A DNA stretch of 16,071 nucleotides, from assembly GCA_902465325.1 (NCBI GenBank), contig CABQMV010000033.1:1-16071 (forward strand), in the 5' to 3' direction. This DNA comes from an uncultured Oscillospiraceae bacterium (GTDB lineage: Bacteria > Bacillota > Clostridia > UBA1212 > SIG427). The notes under the pieces were generated by a model that was not told the DNA's origin, did not search any database, and worked only from the letters and a program-made list of their open reading frames with translations. This document shows positions 6,939 through 13,883 of this stretch, piece after piece (the stretch's first letter is position 1; each line of letters starts with the position of its first letter). The translations under genes were made by a program, and so were the position numbers.

Positions 6939-8177
6939 ATGCACTATACACAATCAGAAGTCAGACAGTATATTGAAGAAAACGATGTAAAGTTTATTCG
7001 GCTTGCTTTCTGCGACTTATTTGGCAGGCAGCGAAATATATCTATTATGCCGGAACAGCTCCAAAGAGCTTTTGATGGCGGCATTACTGTGGATCCCTCC
7101 TCTATTGAGGGCTTTGAGAATGCGGCGGAGGCTGATTTGTATCTGGTTCCCGACCCTTCCACCCTTCATGTTCTGCCCTGGCGGCCTTCCCATGGAAGAG
7201 TCGTTCGCCTCTTCTGCAAAATACTGGGAGAAGACAGGACCCCTTTTCCATTAGACAGCAGAAGTATATTAAAAAAGGCCCTAGAGGCCTGTCAGTCCCG
7301 AAATATAAGCTGTAATATAGGTACACAGTGTGAGTTTTACCTGTTTAAGACAGACGAGAACGGGCGGTCCACTGGGGAGCCGCTGGATCAGGCCGGCTAT
7401 ATGGATATTGCGCCCACAGAACGGGGGGAAAATATCCGCCGGGAAATCTGCCTGACACTGGAAGCCATTGATATTCAGCCGGAATCCTCCCATCATGAAA
7501 AAGGGCCGGGGCAGAATGAAATTGATTTCAAATACTCTGACGCCCTCTCCGCGGCAGATAATTATATGACGTTTAAGGCCACCGTCGCCACCGTCGCTGC
7601 CACAAACGGCCTCTGCGCCTGTTTTGATCCCAAGCCCTTGGAAGGCTGCAGCGGAAATGGGCTGCACATTAATATGTCTTTGACAAGAGACGGCATCAAC
7701 ATGTCCGGGTCTGACGAATCCAACAGCTTTATTGCCGGGCTTATGGAGCATATCTGTGAAATTTCCGCTTTCCTGAACCCTTTGCCTTCTTCCTATAAAA
7801 GGTTGGGAGAAATGTTTGCGCCAAATTACGTAAGCTGGTCCTCCTACAACAGAGGACAGCTGCTGAAAATTCCCCGTTCTTCCGGAGATGCTGCCCGCTT
7901 TGAGCTGCGCTCCCCCGATCCGATGATCAATCCGTACCTGGCTTTTTCCCTGTTGATCTATGCCGGACTTGACGGGATTGAACGGCAGCTTCCTCTTCCG
8001 GGACCGGTGGATTTTGATTTAAGTAAAGCAGATCCCCAGATTACCCGTAAAATGAAATCGCTTCCGGCTTCCTTTCAGGAAGCAGTACAGCTGTGCAGGA
8101 ACAGTCCCTTTGTCAGAAAGCATCTGCCTGCCGAAGCAATTGAGGCCTATGTTGCCAGAAATTCTTCTCTGATATAA
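6939..8177 (+). CDS. Divergent type I glutamine synthetase-like protein
   Basis: The family reaction is ATP-dependent ligation of ammonia to glutamate. The 412 residues are shorter than the usual 440-470. The N-terminal beta-grasp region spans about 10-100; the catalytic domain follows. Conserved elements include SSHHEKGPGQNE (Glu187, Glu194), GNGLHINMSL (His243), Arg305, and ARFELRSPDP (Arg320, Glu322, Arg324). Differences from classical enzymes, by hand alignment to E. coli numbering: Gln130 where Glu129 binds metal, Ser239 at Asn264, Phe293 at the Glu327 loop, and Lys310 at Arg344. It may be a GS with altered properties, a ligase for another amine, or a sensor. The adenylylation Tyr motif is not evident. 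ATG at 6939 with AGGA at 6925-6928 is preferred over GTG at 6894, which lacks a ribosome site. Confidence 0.85.
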   Translation: MHYTQSEVRQYIEENDVKFIRLAFCDLFGRQRNISIMPEQLQRAFDGGITVDPSSIEGFENAAEADLYLVPDPSTLHVLPWRPSHGRVVRLFCKILGEDRTPFPLDSRSILKKALEACQSRNISCNIGTQCEFYLFKTDENGRSTGEPLDQAGYMDIAPTERGENIRREICLTLEAIDIQPESSHHEKGPGQNEIDFKYSDALSAADNYMTFKATVATVAATNGLCACFDPKPLEGCSGNGLHINMSLTRDGINMSGSDESNSFIAGLMEHICEISAFLNPLPSSYKRLGEMFAPNYVSWSSYNRGQLLKIPRSSGDAARFELRSPDPMINPYLAFSLLIYAGLDGIERQLPLPGPVDFDLSKADPQITRKMKSLPASFQEAVQLCRNSPFVRKHLPAEAIEAYVARNSSLI

Positions 8178-8211
8178 CTGCCGTTTTATTTTAGGAGGAG
8201 GTGGCAATTTT

Positions 8212-8799
8212 GTGCTTCATCTAAAATCACCGGAAAGGGTTCTGGCAGTATCCGGCGCTGACAAAGCTCTTGAATTTATTAAAAGACACCTGGACAGTAC
8301 ACTGTATCAGCCTGTAGATACTGCGAAAAGCGGCAACGAAGCCAGAAGAACATTAATCTCACAGGATTATGATCTGGTTGTAATCAATGCCCCTCTGCCA
8401 GATGAATTTGGTCATGAGCTGGCAATAAAAGTTGCGGAAACGCCTACGAAGGGTGTAATTCTGTTTGTCCCGGCAGAGCACTATTTTGAAATAACAGACC
8501 GGGTCGAGGCTTACGGCATTGCTACCCTGGCAAAGCCCTCTTCTTCTCAGCTGTTCTATCAGGCGCTGCGGCTTATGACAGCCCTAAATAACAGAATGGC
8601 CGCCATCCGGCAGGAAAACACAAAGCTTCAGACTAAGATGAACGAGGTCCGCATTATAAACCGTGCCAAGTGCTGCTTGATAGAATACTTACAGATGACA
8701 GAGCCACAGGCTCACAGATACATAGAAAAGCAGGCAATGGACCTGCGTCAGACCAAAAGGGAAATTGCCGAGAGTATATTGAAAACCTATGAACCATAG
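8212..8799 (+). CDS. ANTAR-domain RNA-binding regulator with degenerate receiver domain
   Basis: This is a likely transcription antiterminator. Residues 1-125 have a receiver-like fold, but the phosphoacceptor Asp is replaced by Asn59 (VVINAPLPDEFG), the N-terminal acidic pair is absent (VLAVSGAD), and only the conserved Lys108 remains, so phosphorylation is unlikely. A helical linker at about 120-145 leads to an ANTAR domain at about 139-191, with the typical INRAK motif (149-153), Ala167, AMDLRQ and EIAESIL. ANTAR proteins bind paired hairpins with six-base loops and prevent terminator formation; known targets in Firmicutes include nitrogen genes. The start is GTG at 8212, with AGGAGGAGG about 10 bases upstream. 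It lies between the GS-like and CTP synthase genes, and the operon leader at 3519-3585 is its most likely target. Confidence 0.9.
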   Translation: MLHLKSPERVLAVSGADKALEFIKRHLDSTLYQPVDTAKSGNEARRTLISQDYDLVVINAPLPDEFGHELAIKVAETPTKGVILFVPAEHYFEITDRVEAYGIATLAKPSSSQLFYQALRLMTALNNRMAAIRQENTKLQTKMNEVRIINRAKCCLIEYLQMTEPQAHRYIEKQAMDLRQTKREIAESILKTYEP

Positions 8800-8846
8800 C
8801 GGTATATTTAGTTAAATAGGTTTTGACAAAGGAGCGTGAAAAAGGA

Positions 8847-10460
8847 ATGACAAAATATATTTTTGTAACAGGAGGAGTTGTTTCCGGGCTGGGAAAGGGA
8901 ATTACCGCCGCCTCTTTAGGGAGATTACTGAAAGCCAGGGGCTTGAAGGTCGCCGCCCAGAAGCTGGATCCCTATATAAATGTAGATCCGGGAACAATGA
9001 GTCCCTACCAGCACGGGGAAGTCTATGTAACAGACGACGGGGCAGAAACAGATCTTGATCTGGGTCACTATGAAAGATTTATTGACGAGGACTTGAATAA
9101 ATTTTCTAATCTGACCACAGGAAAGGTATATTCAACCGTTATCAATAAAGAACGAAACGGTGAATATCTGGGAAGTACCATTCAGGTTATCCCTCATGTG
9201 ACCAACGAAATTAAAAATTTTATTTACTCTGTTGGCCAAAAGAAAAAGGCAGATATTGTAATTACTGAAATCGGCGGTACCACCGGCGATATAGAAAGCC
9301 AGCCCTTTCTGGAAGCCATTCGTCAGGTAGCACTGGAGGTAGGCCCCACCAACTATTTGTTTATTCACGTCACACTGGTTCCTTTTATTAAGGGCTCCAA
9401 TGAACATAAATCCAAGCCCACGCAGCACTCTGTGAAGGAGCTGCAATCCATGGGAATTGCACCAAATCTTATTGTTCTTCGATGCGATGAACCGCTGGAG
9501 CAGGGAATCAAAGATAAAATTTCACTGTTCTGCAATGTGAAACCGGATTGTGTAATTGAAAACATAACACTTCCCGTACTCTACCAGGCACCTCTCATGC
9601 TGGAAGAAAACCATTTTTCCGATGTGGTCTGTCGGGAATTGGCGTTAAAAACGCCGGCACCCGATATGAGCGACTGGCTGGCAATGATGGACAGGATTGC
9701 CAGCCGGACCAGAAAAACACAGATTGCCCTGGTAGGAAAATATGTGCAGCTTCACGACGCCTACCTGTCTGTGGCAGAGGCTCTCCGCCACGGCGGATAT
9801 GAAAACGGGGCTTCTGTACAGATAAAATGGATTGACTCTGAAACACTGACAGCAGAAAATTTGGAAACAGTATTTTCTGACTGCAGCGGAATTTTGGTGC
9901 CTGGCGGTTTTGGGAACCGGGGAATTGAGGGAAAAATTCTTGCCGCTCAGTACGCCCGGGAAAAAAACATCCCCTATTTGGGAATTTGTCTGGGAATGCA
10001 GACCGCTGTTATTGAGTATTTCAGACATGTTATTGGATATCAGGATGCGCATTCCACAGAGTTTAACGCAGACGGTCCCCACCCGGTCATTGCTTTGATG
10101 CCCGATCAGCGCGGCGTACTTCCCAAAGGCGGTACCATGAGGCTGGGCGCCTATCCCTGCGCTATCAAAAAGGGCTCTTATCTGGAAAAAATTTACGGCT
10201 CTGATTCTATTTTCGAGCGTCACCGTCACAGATACGAATTCAATAATGACTTTAGAGAGTCTCTGGCAGAGGGGGCAATGACCATTGCAGGCACATCTCC
10301 CGATAACCGTTTGGTAGAAGCGGTCGAAATAAAGAGCAACCGCTTTTTTATTGCGGTCCAATATCATCCGGAGTTCAAAAGCCGTCCCAACAGGGCACAT
10401 CCATTGTTCCGGGAATTTATTGCGGCCTCGTTAGAAACCCAGCAAACGGCTGCTAAATAA
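8847..10460 (+). CDS. pyrG: CTP synthase
   Basis: It converts UTP to CTP using ATP and glutamine-derived ammonia. The 537 residues equal the usual length. The N-terminal synthetase domain carries the P-loop-like GGVVSGLGKG at 9-18 and the QKLDPYINVDPGTM stretch. The C-terminal class I amidotransferase domain has PGGFGNRG, the nucleophile elbow GICLGMQ (Cys381), HRHRYEFNN and the terminal HPEF triad motif. The ATG at 8847 begins MTKYIFVTGG, as in the family; AAGGAG lies about 13 bases upstream, a long spacing. An in-frame TTG at 8823 would add 8 residues and is less likely. Placement after the glutamate synthase, GS-like and ANTAR genes groups glutamine supply with a large glutamine consumer. 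Confidence 0.97.
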   Translation: MTKYIFVTGGVVSGLGKGITAASLGRLLKARGLKVAAQKLDPYINVDPGTMSPYQHGEVYVTDDGAETDLDLGHYERFIDEDLNKFSNLTTGKVYSTVINKERNGEYLGSTIQVIPHVTNEIKNFIYSVGQKKKADIVITEIGGTTGDIESQPFLEAIRQVALEVGPTNYLFIHVTLVPFIKGSNEHKSKPTQHSVKELQSMGIAPNLIVLRCDEPLEQGIKDKISLFCNVKPDCVIENITLPVLYQAPLMLEENHFSDVVCRELALKTPAPDMSDWLAMMDRIASRTRKTQIALVGKYVQLHDAYLSVAEALRHGGYENGASVQIKWIDSETLTAENLETVFSDCSGILVPGGFGNRGIEGKILAAQYAREKNIPYLGICLGMQTAVIEYFRHVIGYQDAHSTEFNADGPHPVIALMPDQRGVLPKGGTMRLGAYPCAIKKGSYLEKIYGSDSIFERHRHRYEFNNDFRESLAEGAMTIAGTSPDNRLVEAVEIKSNRFFIAVQYHPEFKSRPNRAHPLFREFIAASLETQQTAAK

Positions 10461-10477
10461 AAGCAGCAGACCGTTTG
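10443..10477 (+). other. Hairpin across the end of pyrG, without a T tract
   Basis: CAAACGG-CTGCT (10443-10454) pairs with AGCAG and CCGTTTG (10462-10477), with a four-base bulge (CAGA) on the right arm. It spans the pyrG stop codon. No run of T follows, so it does not qualify as an intrinsic terminator. It may protect the 3' end or weaken read-through into the glycosidase gene. Confidence 0.35.
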
Positions 10478-10517
10478 TCACCATAGAATACAGACTATAC
10501 TATTAGGAGGATTTTAC

Positions 10518-12230
10518 ATGTCACAGGAATTTCTGCCCTACGGGCTGCGGAAAAAAGAAATTCTGGAGAAATCCAGAGAGGACAGAAGAGTCAGGCGGTT
10601 TTTGACGCCGCAAAAAGTCGTATGGACCAGTCACGGAGATAAATGCAGTATTACCGGAACTGAATACCTGCTATTAGACAGGGAGCCTCAGATCAATCTG
10701 AATGCGGAAGAGGTCTGTGTCCTTGAGAATAAAGGTGCTCCTGCTTCTATTGTTCTGGACTTCGGCGTGGAATTTCACGGAAACGTTAAGCTTTTTGTAA
10801 AAGAGGTTTCTCAGGAACGCGTAAATCTTCGGGTTCGCTTTGGTGAGTCGGTCATGGAAGCAATGGAGGATGAGCTGGGAGGAAAGCGAAATGCGCGGAA
10901 CGATCACATTAACAGAGATTCTGTTATTAATGTAGGCTTTCTCAGTATGAATGAACTGGGGCCATCCGGTTTTCGTTTTGTCCGGATTGACCTGCTGGAT
11001 GAAAATACCAGCATTTCCTTTAAAGCAATTAAGGGAATTGCTATTTACCGGGAGTTGGAATACAAGGGTGCTTTTGCCTGTAACGATGAAAGGCTAAATA
11101 CCATCTGGAATACAGGAGCTTATACAATTCACCTGAATATGCAGGAATATGTATGGGACGGAATCAAAAGGGACAGGCTGGTATGGATCGGGGATATGCA
11201 TCCTGAAACCTCTACTATTCAAGCAGTCTTTGGCTATGATCCCTCTGTCCCTGCCAGTCTGGACCTAGCCAGAGATGAAACGCCTTTGCCCGGATGGATG
11301 GACGGAATCTCCTCCTATTCAATTTGGTGGATTTTAATTCACTACGGCTGGTATATGCAAAACGGGGATTTGGCCTATCTGGCAGAGCAGCGTTCCTATC
11401 TGGTACAGCTTTTGGGTTTGCTGTGCGATTTGGTGGATTCCGAAACCGGCAGCGAGTCTTTGCCCGAATTTCGGTTTATCGACTGGCCCTCTAACGGAAA
11501 CACAGAGGCAGTCCACGCCGGACTGCAGGGACTGCTGAAGCTGGGACTGGACCGCGGCGCTTTTCTGTGCCGGGAGTTAGGAGAAGAGGAAGCCGCTGAA
11601 CGCTGCAGTAAAACAGCAGATATTTTGAAAAGGCACTGTCCGGATCCCAACGGAAATAAACAGGCTGCTGCCTTTTTAGCCCTTTCCGGAATTGGAGATC
11701 CCAAAGAAATGAACAAAATCATTCAGAGGGACGGCGCACACAGATTATCTACCTTCTTAGGATATTATGTATTAAAAGCACAAGCGCTTGCCGGAGATAT
11801 TGACGGGGCCCTTTCTAACATCAGTACTTATTGGGGCGCTATGCTGGACAGAGGCGCTACCACCTTTTGGGAGGACTTTAATTTGGATTGGCTGGAAGGC
11901 TCCGGTCGGATTGATGAAGTTTTGCCGAAGGGGTTGAAAGACCTGCACGGAGACTATGGCGCACACTGCTATATTGGCTTCCGGCACAGTCTTTGCCACG
12001 GCTGGGCCTCCGGTCCTACTGCATTTTTATCTCAATATGTATTAGGCTTTACACCGGCTGCGCCAGGCTGCCGTAAAATTGCCTTGAAACCTGCACTGGG
12101 TTCTCTTAAATTTGTAGAGGGCTCCTATCCTACCCCATACGGCACAATTCGGGTCCGTCACGAAAAGGAATCTGACGGCTCTATTAAAACAACTGTTTTG
12201 CAAAAACCTGACGAAGTGGAAATTATTTGA
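10518..12230 (+). CDS. GH78-type alpha-L-rhamnosidase-like glycosidase, probably cytoplasmic
   Basis: The likely role is release of L-rhamnose from rhamnosides or flavonoid glycosides; the substrate is not determined. At 570 residues it has a beta-sandwich region (about 40-180), an (alpha/alpha)6 barrel (about 185-505) and a C-terminal beta domain with VEGSYPTPYGTIRV. GH78 hallmarks are WDGIKRDRLVWIGD (213-226) with acidic Asp214, Asp219 and Asp226, the ATTFWEDF stretch with Glu452, and SLCHGWASG (His494). The usual RDE..GW form is altered, so a divergent subfamily is likely. No signal peptide or membrane segment is present. AGGAGG at 10505-10510 precedes the ATG. It lies 57 bases after pyrG on the same strand with no clear promoter or terminator between, yet has no evident link to glutamine metabolism. 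Confidence 0.8.
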   Translation: MSQEFLPYGLRKKEILEKSREDRRVRRFLTPQKVVWTSHGDKCSITGTEYLLLDREPQINLNAEEVCVLENKGAPASIVLDFGVEFHGNVKLFVKEVSQERVNLRVRFGESVMEAMEDELGGKRNARNDHINRDSVINVGFLSMNELGPSGFRFVRIDLLDENTSISFKAIKGIAIYRELEYKGAFACNDERLNTIWNTGAYTIHLNMQEYVWDGIKRDRLVWIGDMHPETSTIQAVFGYDPSVPASLDLARDETPLPGWMDGISSYSIWWILIHYGWYMQNGDLAYLAEQRSYLVQLLGLLCDLVDSETGSESLPEFRFIDWPSNGNTEAVHAGLQGLLKLGLDRGAFLCRELGEEEAAERCSKTADILKRHCPDPNGNKQAAAFLALSGIGDPKEMNKIIQRDGAHRLSTFLGYYVLKAQALAGDIDGALSNISTYWGAMLDRGATTFWEDFNLDWLEGSGRIDEVLPKGLKDLHGDYGAHCYIGFRHSLCHGWASGPTAFLSQYVLGFTPAAPGCRKIALKPALGSLKFVEGSYPTPYGTIRVRHEKESDGSIKTTVLQKPDEVEII

Positions 12231-12270
12231 ATTTTTTGATTTTTGTTCCGCTTTTCTCCTGTATATTTAA

Positions 12271-12318
12271 CCTCTCTTTCGGGCAAATTAATACTGTCCA
12301 ATCGGAAGGGAGGTTTTT
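12271..12318 (+). promoter_or_regulatory. Hairpin masking the DUF1540 ribosome site; may double as a terminator
   Basis: CCTCTCTTTCGG (12271-12282) pairs with TCGGAAGGGAGG (12302-12313) in up to 12 pairs, three of them G·T, around a 19-base loop. The right arm is the ribosome site of the DUF1540 gene. Five T follow directly (12314-12318), so the same hairpin could end the glycosidase transcript. The ribosome site would be inaccessible when folded. Confidence 0.5.
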
Positions 12319-12321
12319 ATA

Positions 12322-12483
12322 ATGGTAAAAGAAAATCATTCTATAGGTTGTACAGTAGACGAATGCAGATATCACTGCCAGGATGCACAGTTCTGCTCTT
12401 TAGAGAAAATTGATGTAGGTACGTGCAACTGTCATCCCACACAGCCGGAGGGCACATGCTGCCAGACATTTAAAAAGAAATAA
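12322..12483 (+). CDS. Cys-rich DUF1540 family small protein
   Basis: This 53-residue protein has eight Cys (10, 15, 19, 25, 35, 37, 46 and 47) and the DUF1540 pattern: GCTVDECRYH, then a C-x-L-E-K-I-D-V-G segment, and a closing CCQTFKKK. DUF1540 proteins are small, common in Firmicutes and of unknown function; the Cys pattern suggests metal binding. No signal or membrane segment is visible. The ATG at 12322 has a strong GGAAGGGAGG site (12304-12313), but that site sits inside a hairpin. It is isolated: a strong terminator follows and a new promoter begins the next genes. Confidence 0.88.
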   Translation: MVKENHSIGCTVDECRYHCQDAQFCSLEKIDVGTCNCHPTQPEGTCCQTFKKK

Positions 12484-12505
12484 GTCTGATTTTTATTTCT
12501 CATGT

Positions 12506-12563
12506 AAATGATGGCATACGCGCAAGCGCACAGAGCAGCCAGCGCGTATGCCGTCATTTTATG
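12506..12563. terminator. Strong intrinsic terminator after the DUF1540 gene
   Basis: The arm 12506-12523 pairs with 12542-12559 over 18 base pairs with one T·G pair. The core GGCATACGCGC with GCGCGTATGCC is perfect, and the loop is 18 bases. T-rich sequence (12557-12565) follows on the plus strand, and A-rich sequence precedes it, so it may act in both directions. It separates the DUF1540 gene from the DUF4234-DUF2752 pair. Confidence 0.8.
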
Positions 12564-12592
12564 TTGACGCTATACATAAAATACTGTAAAAT
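12564..12592 (+). promoter_or_regulatory. SigA-type promoter of the DUF4234-DUF2752 pair
   Basis: TTGACG (12564-12569) and TAAAAT (12587-12592) are separated by 17 bases, directly after the terminator hairpin. The predicted start is just upstream of the ribosome site GGAGG at 12611-12615. Confidence 0.65.
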
Positions 12593-12621
12593 AAAAGCAA
12601 CGAAATTTAAGGAGGATGTAT

Positions 12622-12969
12622 ATGCAAAGAAGGAGTATAGGACTTGCAATTGTTCTGTCTATTGTAACATGCGGCATTTATGGAATTTACTGGTTTATTA
12701 CACTAACAAATGACGCAAACGCGGCGGCCGGCGAACAGAAGACTTCCGGAGGCGTGGCCTTTTTGCTGACCCTTGTCACATGCGGGATATACGGCATTTA
12801 TTGGGCCTATAAAATGGGAGAGCAGATACAGAAGGCAAAGACAAAGAGAAATCTAAAAAATGATTCTAACCTGCCTATTTTATATCTCGTTTTATACGTT
12901 GTCGGCTTTTCTATTATTGCCTGGGCTTTAATGCAAAATGAATTAAACGAAATGATTGACGTTGTATAA
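12622..12969 (+). CDS. DUF4234 family membrane protein
   Basis: This 115-residue protein has three membrane segments, at about 6-26, 44-62 and 85-103. The segment VTCGIYGIYW occurs twice, at 15-24 and 52-61, so the first two hydrophobic units look like an internal repeat. A basic loop (KAKTKRNLKN) lies before the third segment. DUF4234 proteins are found in many Firmicutes and have no known activity. The ATG at 12622 is chosen because GGAGG (12611-12615) is six bases upstream; an in-frame ATG at 12616 touches the ribosome site and is unsuitable. A diverged second copy of the last coding bases follows at 12987-13031. The DUF2752 gene comes next; the two families are often neighbours, suggesting a joint role at the membrane. 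Confidence 0.87.
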   Translation: MQRRSIGLAIVLSIVTCGIYGIYWFITLTNDANAAAGEQKTSGGVAFLLTLVTCGIYGIYWAYKMGEQIQKAKTKRNLKNDSNLPILYLVLYVVGFSIIAWALMQNELNEMIDVV

Positions 12970-12980
12970 GACTGATTTTT

Positions 12981-13031
12981 TGGAAAGCTTTGATGCAGAA
13001 TGAATCAAACCAGGTGGTAGAGGCTTTATGA
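12981..13031 (+). pseudogene. Remnant of a second DUF4234 gene (3' tail only)
   Basis: Bases 12987-13010 match 12925-12948 of the DUF4234 gene at 21 of 24 positions. The reading frame is also kept: WKALMQNESNQVVEAL then stop, against WALMQNELNEMIDVV in the intact gene. The tail ends in TGA at 13029-13031, overlapping the DUF2752 ATG (13028) as ATGA. This looks like the scar of a tandem gene duplication followed by deletion of most of one copy. No start codon with a ribosome site precedes it. Confidence 0.65.
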
Positions 13032-13405
13032 CCAGAAGGCTTCGGAGACAAAAGCTTTTGCTGTTTTTAATCGGGTTTTGTTTAATCGGCGGTGTATACG
13101 GTATCGTTTGGAAGATTACAGGGATTGGATTTCCTTGTGTCTTTTATGAAATTACCCATTTACAGTGTCCCGGCTGTGGCGTCACCAGAATGATATCCTG
13201 CCTGCTTCAATTTGACTTTGTAGGTGCATTTCGGTATAACAGCGGAATTTTTATGGCACTGCCTTTTTTGGCAGTGCTTTTCCTTCTGCTATGCAGAAGG
13301 TATGTTCAGCAAGGACGACTCCTGCTCTCTAAAAAGGAAAATATATTGGTATGGGGGATAATAATATGGCTGCTGCTCTTTGGGATCGGAAGAAATCTAT
13401 GGTAA
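13028..13405 (+). CDS. DUF2752 family membrane protein
   Basis: This 125-residue protein carries the DUF2752 signature CPGCGVTRM at 47-55, with two Cys spaced C-x2-C and a conserved Arg, followed by the helix leading to AFRYNSG, where the family usually has NP. Membrane segments are near 9-30, 72-90 and 106-121. The function is unknown; members often lie beside CD225/TM2-like or DUF4234 proteins, as here. The ATG at 13028 is used: GGTGG and GAGG lie 6-14 bases upstream, inside the remnant of a second DUF4234 copy, whose stop overlaps this start. It probably shares the promoter at 12564-12592. It converges on the Nudix gene, leaving 21 bases between the stops. Confidence 0.87.
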   Translation: MTRRLRRQKLLLFLIGFCLIGGVYGIVWKITGIGFPCVFYEITHLQCPGCGVTRMISCLLQFDFVGAFRYNSGIFMALPFLAVLFLLLCRRYVQQGRLLLSKKENILVWGIIIWLLLFGIGRNLW

Positions 13406-13413
13406 GCATTCTC

Positions 13414-13472
13414 CAAAAGACGGCCTCTAAAATGGGGACTTATGTATAAGCTTATCTAAAATAGGCCGGTCT
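13414..13472 (-). terminator. Possible terminator of the Nudix gene
   Basis: Read on the minus strand, AGACCGGCCT (13472-13463) pairs with AGGCCGTCT (13426-13418) with one bulged base, and TCTTTT follows. The stem of nine pairs spans the stop codon of the Nudix gene and has a long loop of 36 bases, so the call is tentative. Confidence 0.3.
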
Positions 13473-13816
13473 GCAGGACAAAAATCATACTGCGGGATTT
13501 CTGCTGGTGTAATCCACCGGATCTCCTTATGCTCTAATGGTTTGGGACTTCCCTGAAGAATAATCGCATAATAAAGAGTCAGATGTACTTCCATATCCCA
13601 ATAGGAATGCGTCACTTCCATAAAAAGATCTCGGACCGAAACCGTTATCCCCAGTTCTTCTTTACATTCTCGAACCAAGGCCTGCTCCCGGGTTTCCCCC
13701 GGCTCTACCTTTCCTCCTGCAAATTCCCACAGTAGGCCCCGGGATTTGTGGGCCGGACGCTGACATATCATAAATTTATTTTCGCACCATATAAGAGCTG
13801 CTACAACCTCTGTCAT
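13427..13816 (-). CDS. MutT-type Nudix hydrolase
   Basis: This 129-residue protein starts MTEVVAALIW, as MutT/NUDT1-like proteins do, and carries a complete Nudix box running from GGKVEPGE to RECKEELGI (G-x5-E-x7-RE-x2-EE-x-G). The usual reaction is hydrolysis of oxidised or non-canonical NTPs such as 8-oxo-dGTP to the monophosphate, with Mg bound by the box Glu residues. The exact substrate is inferred from similarity. The open frame extends upstream to 13969, but that part is not family-like. The ATG at 13816 follows AAGGAAGTG at a suitable distance, so it is taken as the start. The gene is monocistronic, with a divergent neighbour upstream. Confidence 0.9.
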   Translation of the reverse strand: MTEVVAALIWCENKFMICQRPAHKSRGLLWEFAGGKVEPGETREQALVRECKEELGITVSVRDLFMEVTHSYWDMEVHLTLYYAIILQGSPKPLEHKEIRWITPAEIPQYDFCPADRPILDKLIHKSPF

Positions 13817-13883
13817 AAAACACTTCCTTATTGTCGGTAAAATTCGGAGAAGCTCTGTCCCTTTCCGGAAAAAGCTGATAAAA

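Noticed and set aside
8181..8206. TGCC and GGCA flanking the ANTAR gene ribosome site as a regulatory hairpin
   Set aside because: Only four pairs with a long loop, too weak to support.
8804..8817. Short palindrome TATTTA-GT-TAAATA before pyrG as an operator or attenuator
   Set aside because: It is short, AT-only and without a T run or conserved pyrG leader features; it is likely chance.
9645..10400. 251-codon minus-strand frame inside pyrG
   Set aside because: It is antisense to the highly conserved amidotransferase half of CTP synthase and reads as a shadow of that gene's codon pattern.
10475..10501. TTGTCA and TATACT as a promoter for the glycosidase gene
   Set aside because: The spacer is only 15 bases and the predicted start would fall inside the ribosome site (10505-10510), leaving no usable leader.
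12318..12323. Perfect TATAAT overlapping the DUF1540 start codon
   Set aside because: It would start transcription within the gene, and no fitting -35 or downstream start was seen; it arises from the T run plus the ATG.
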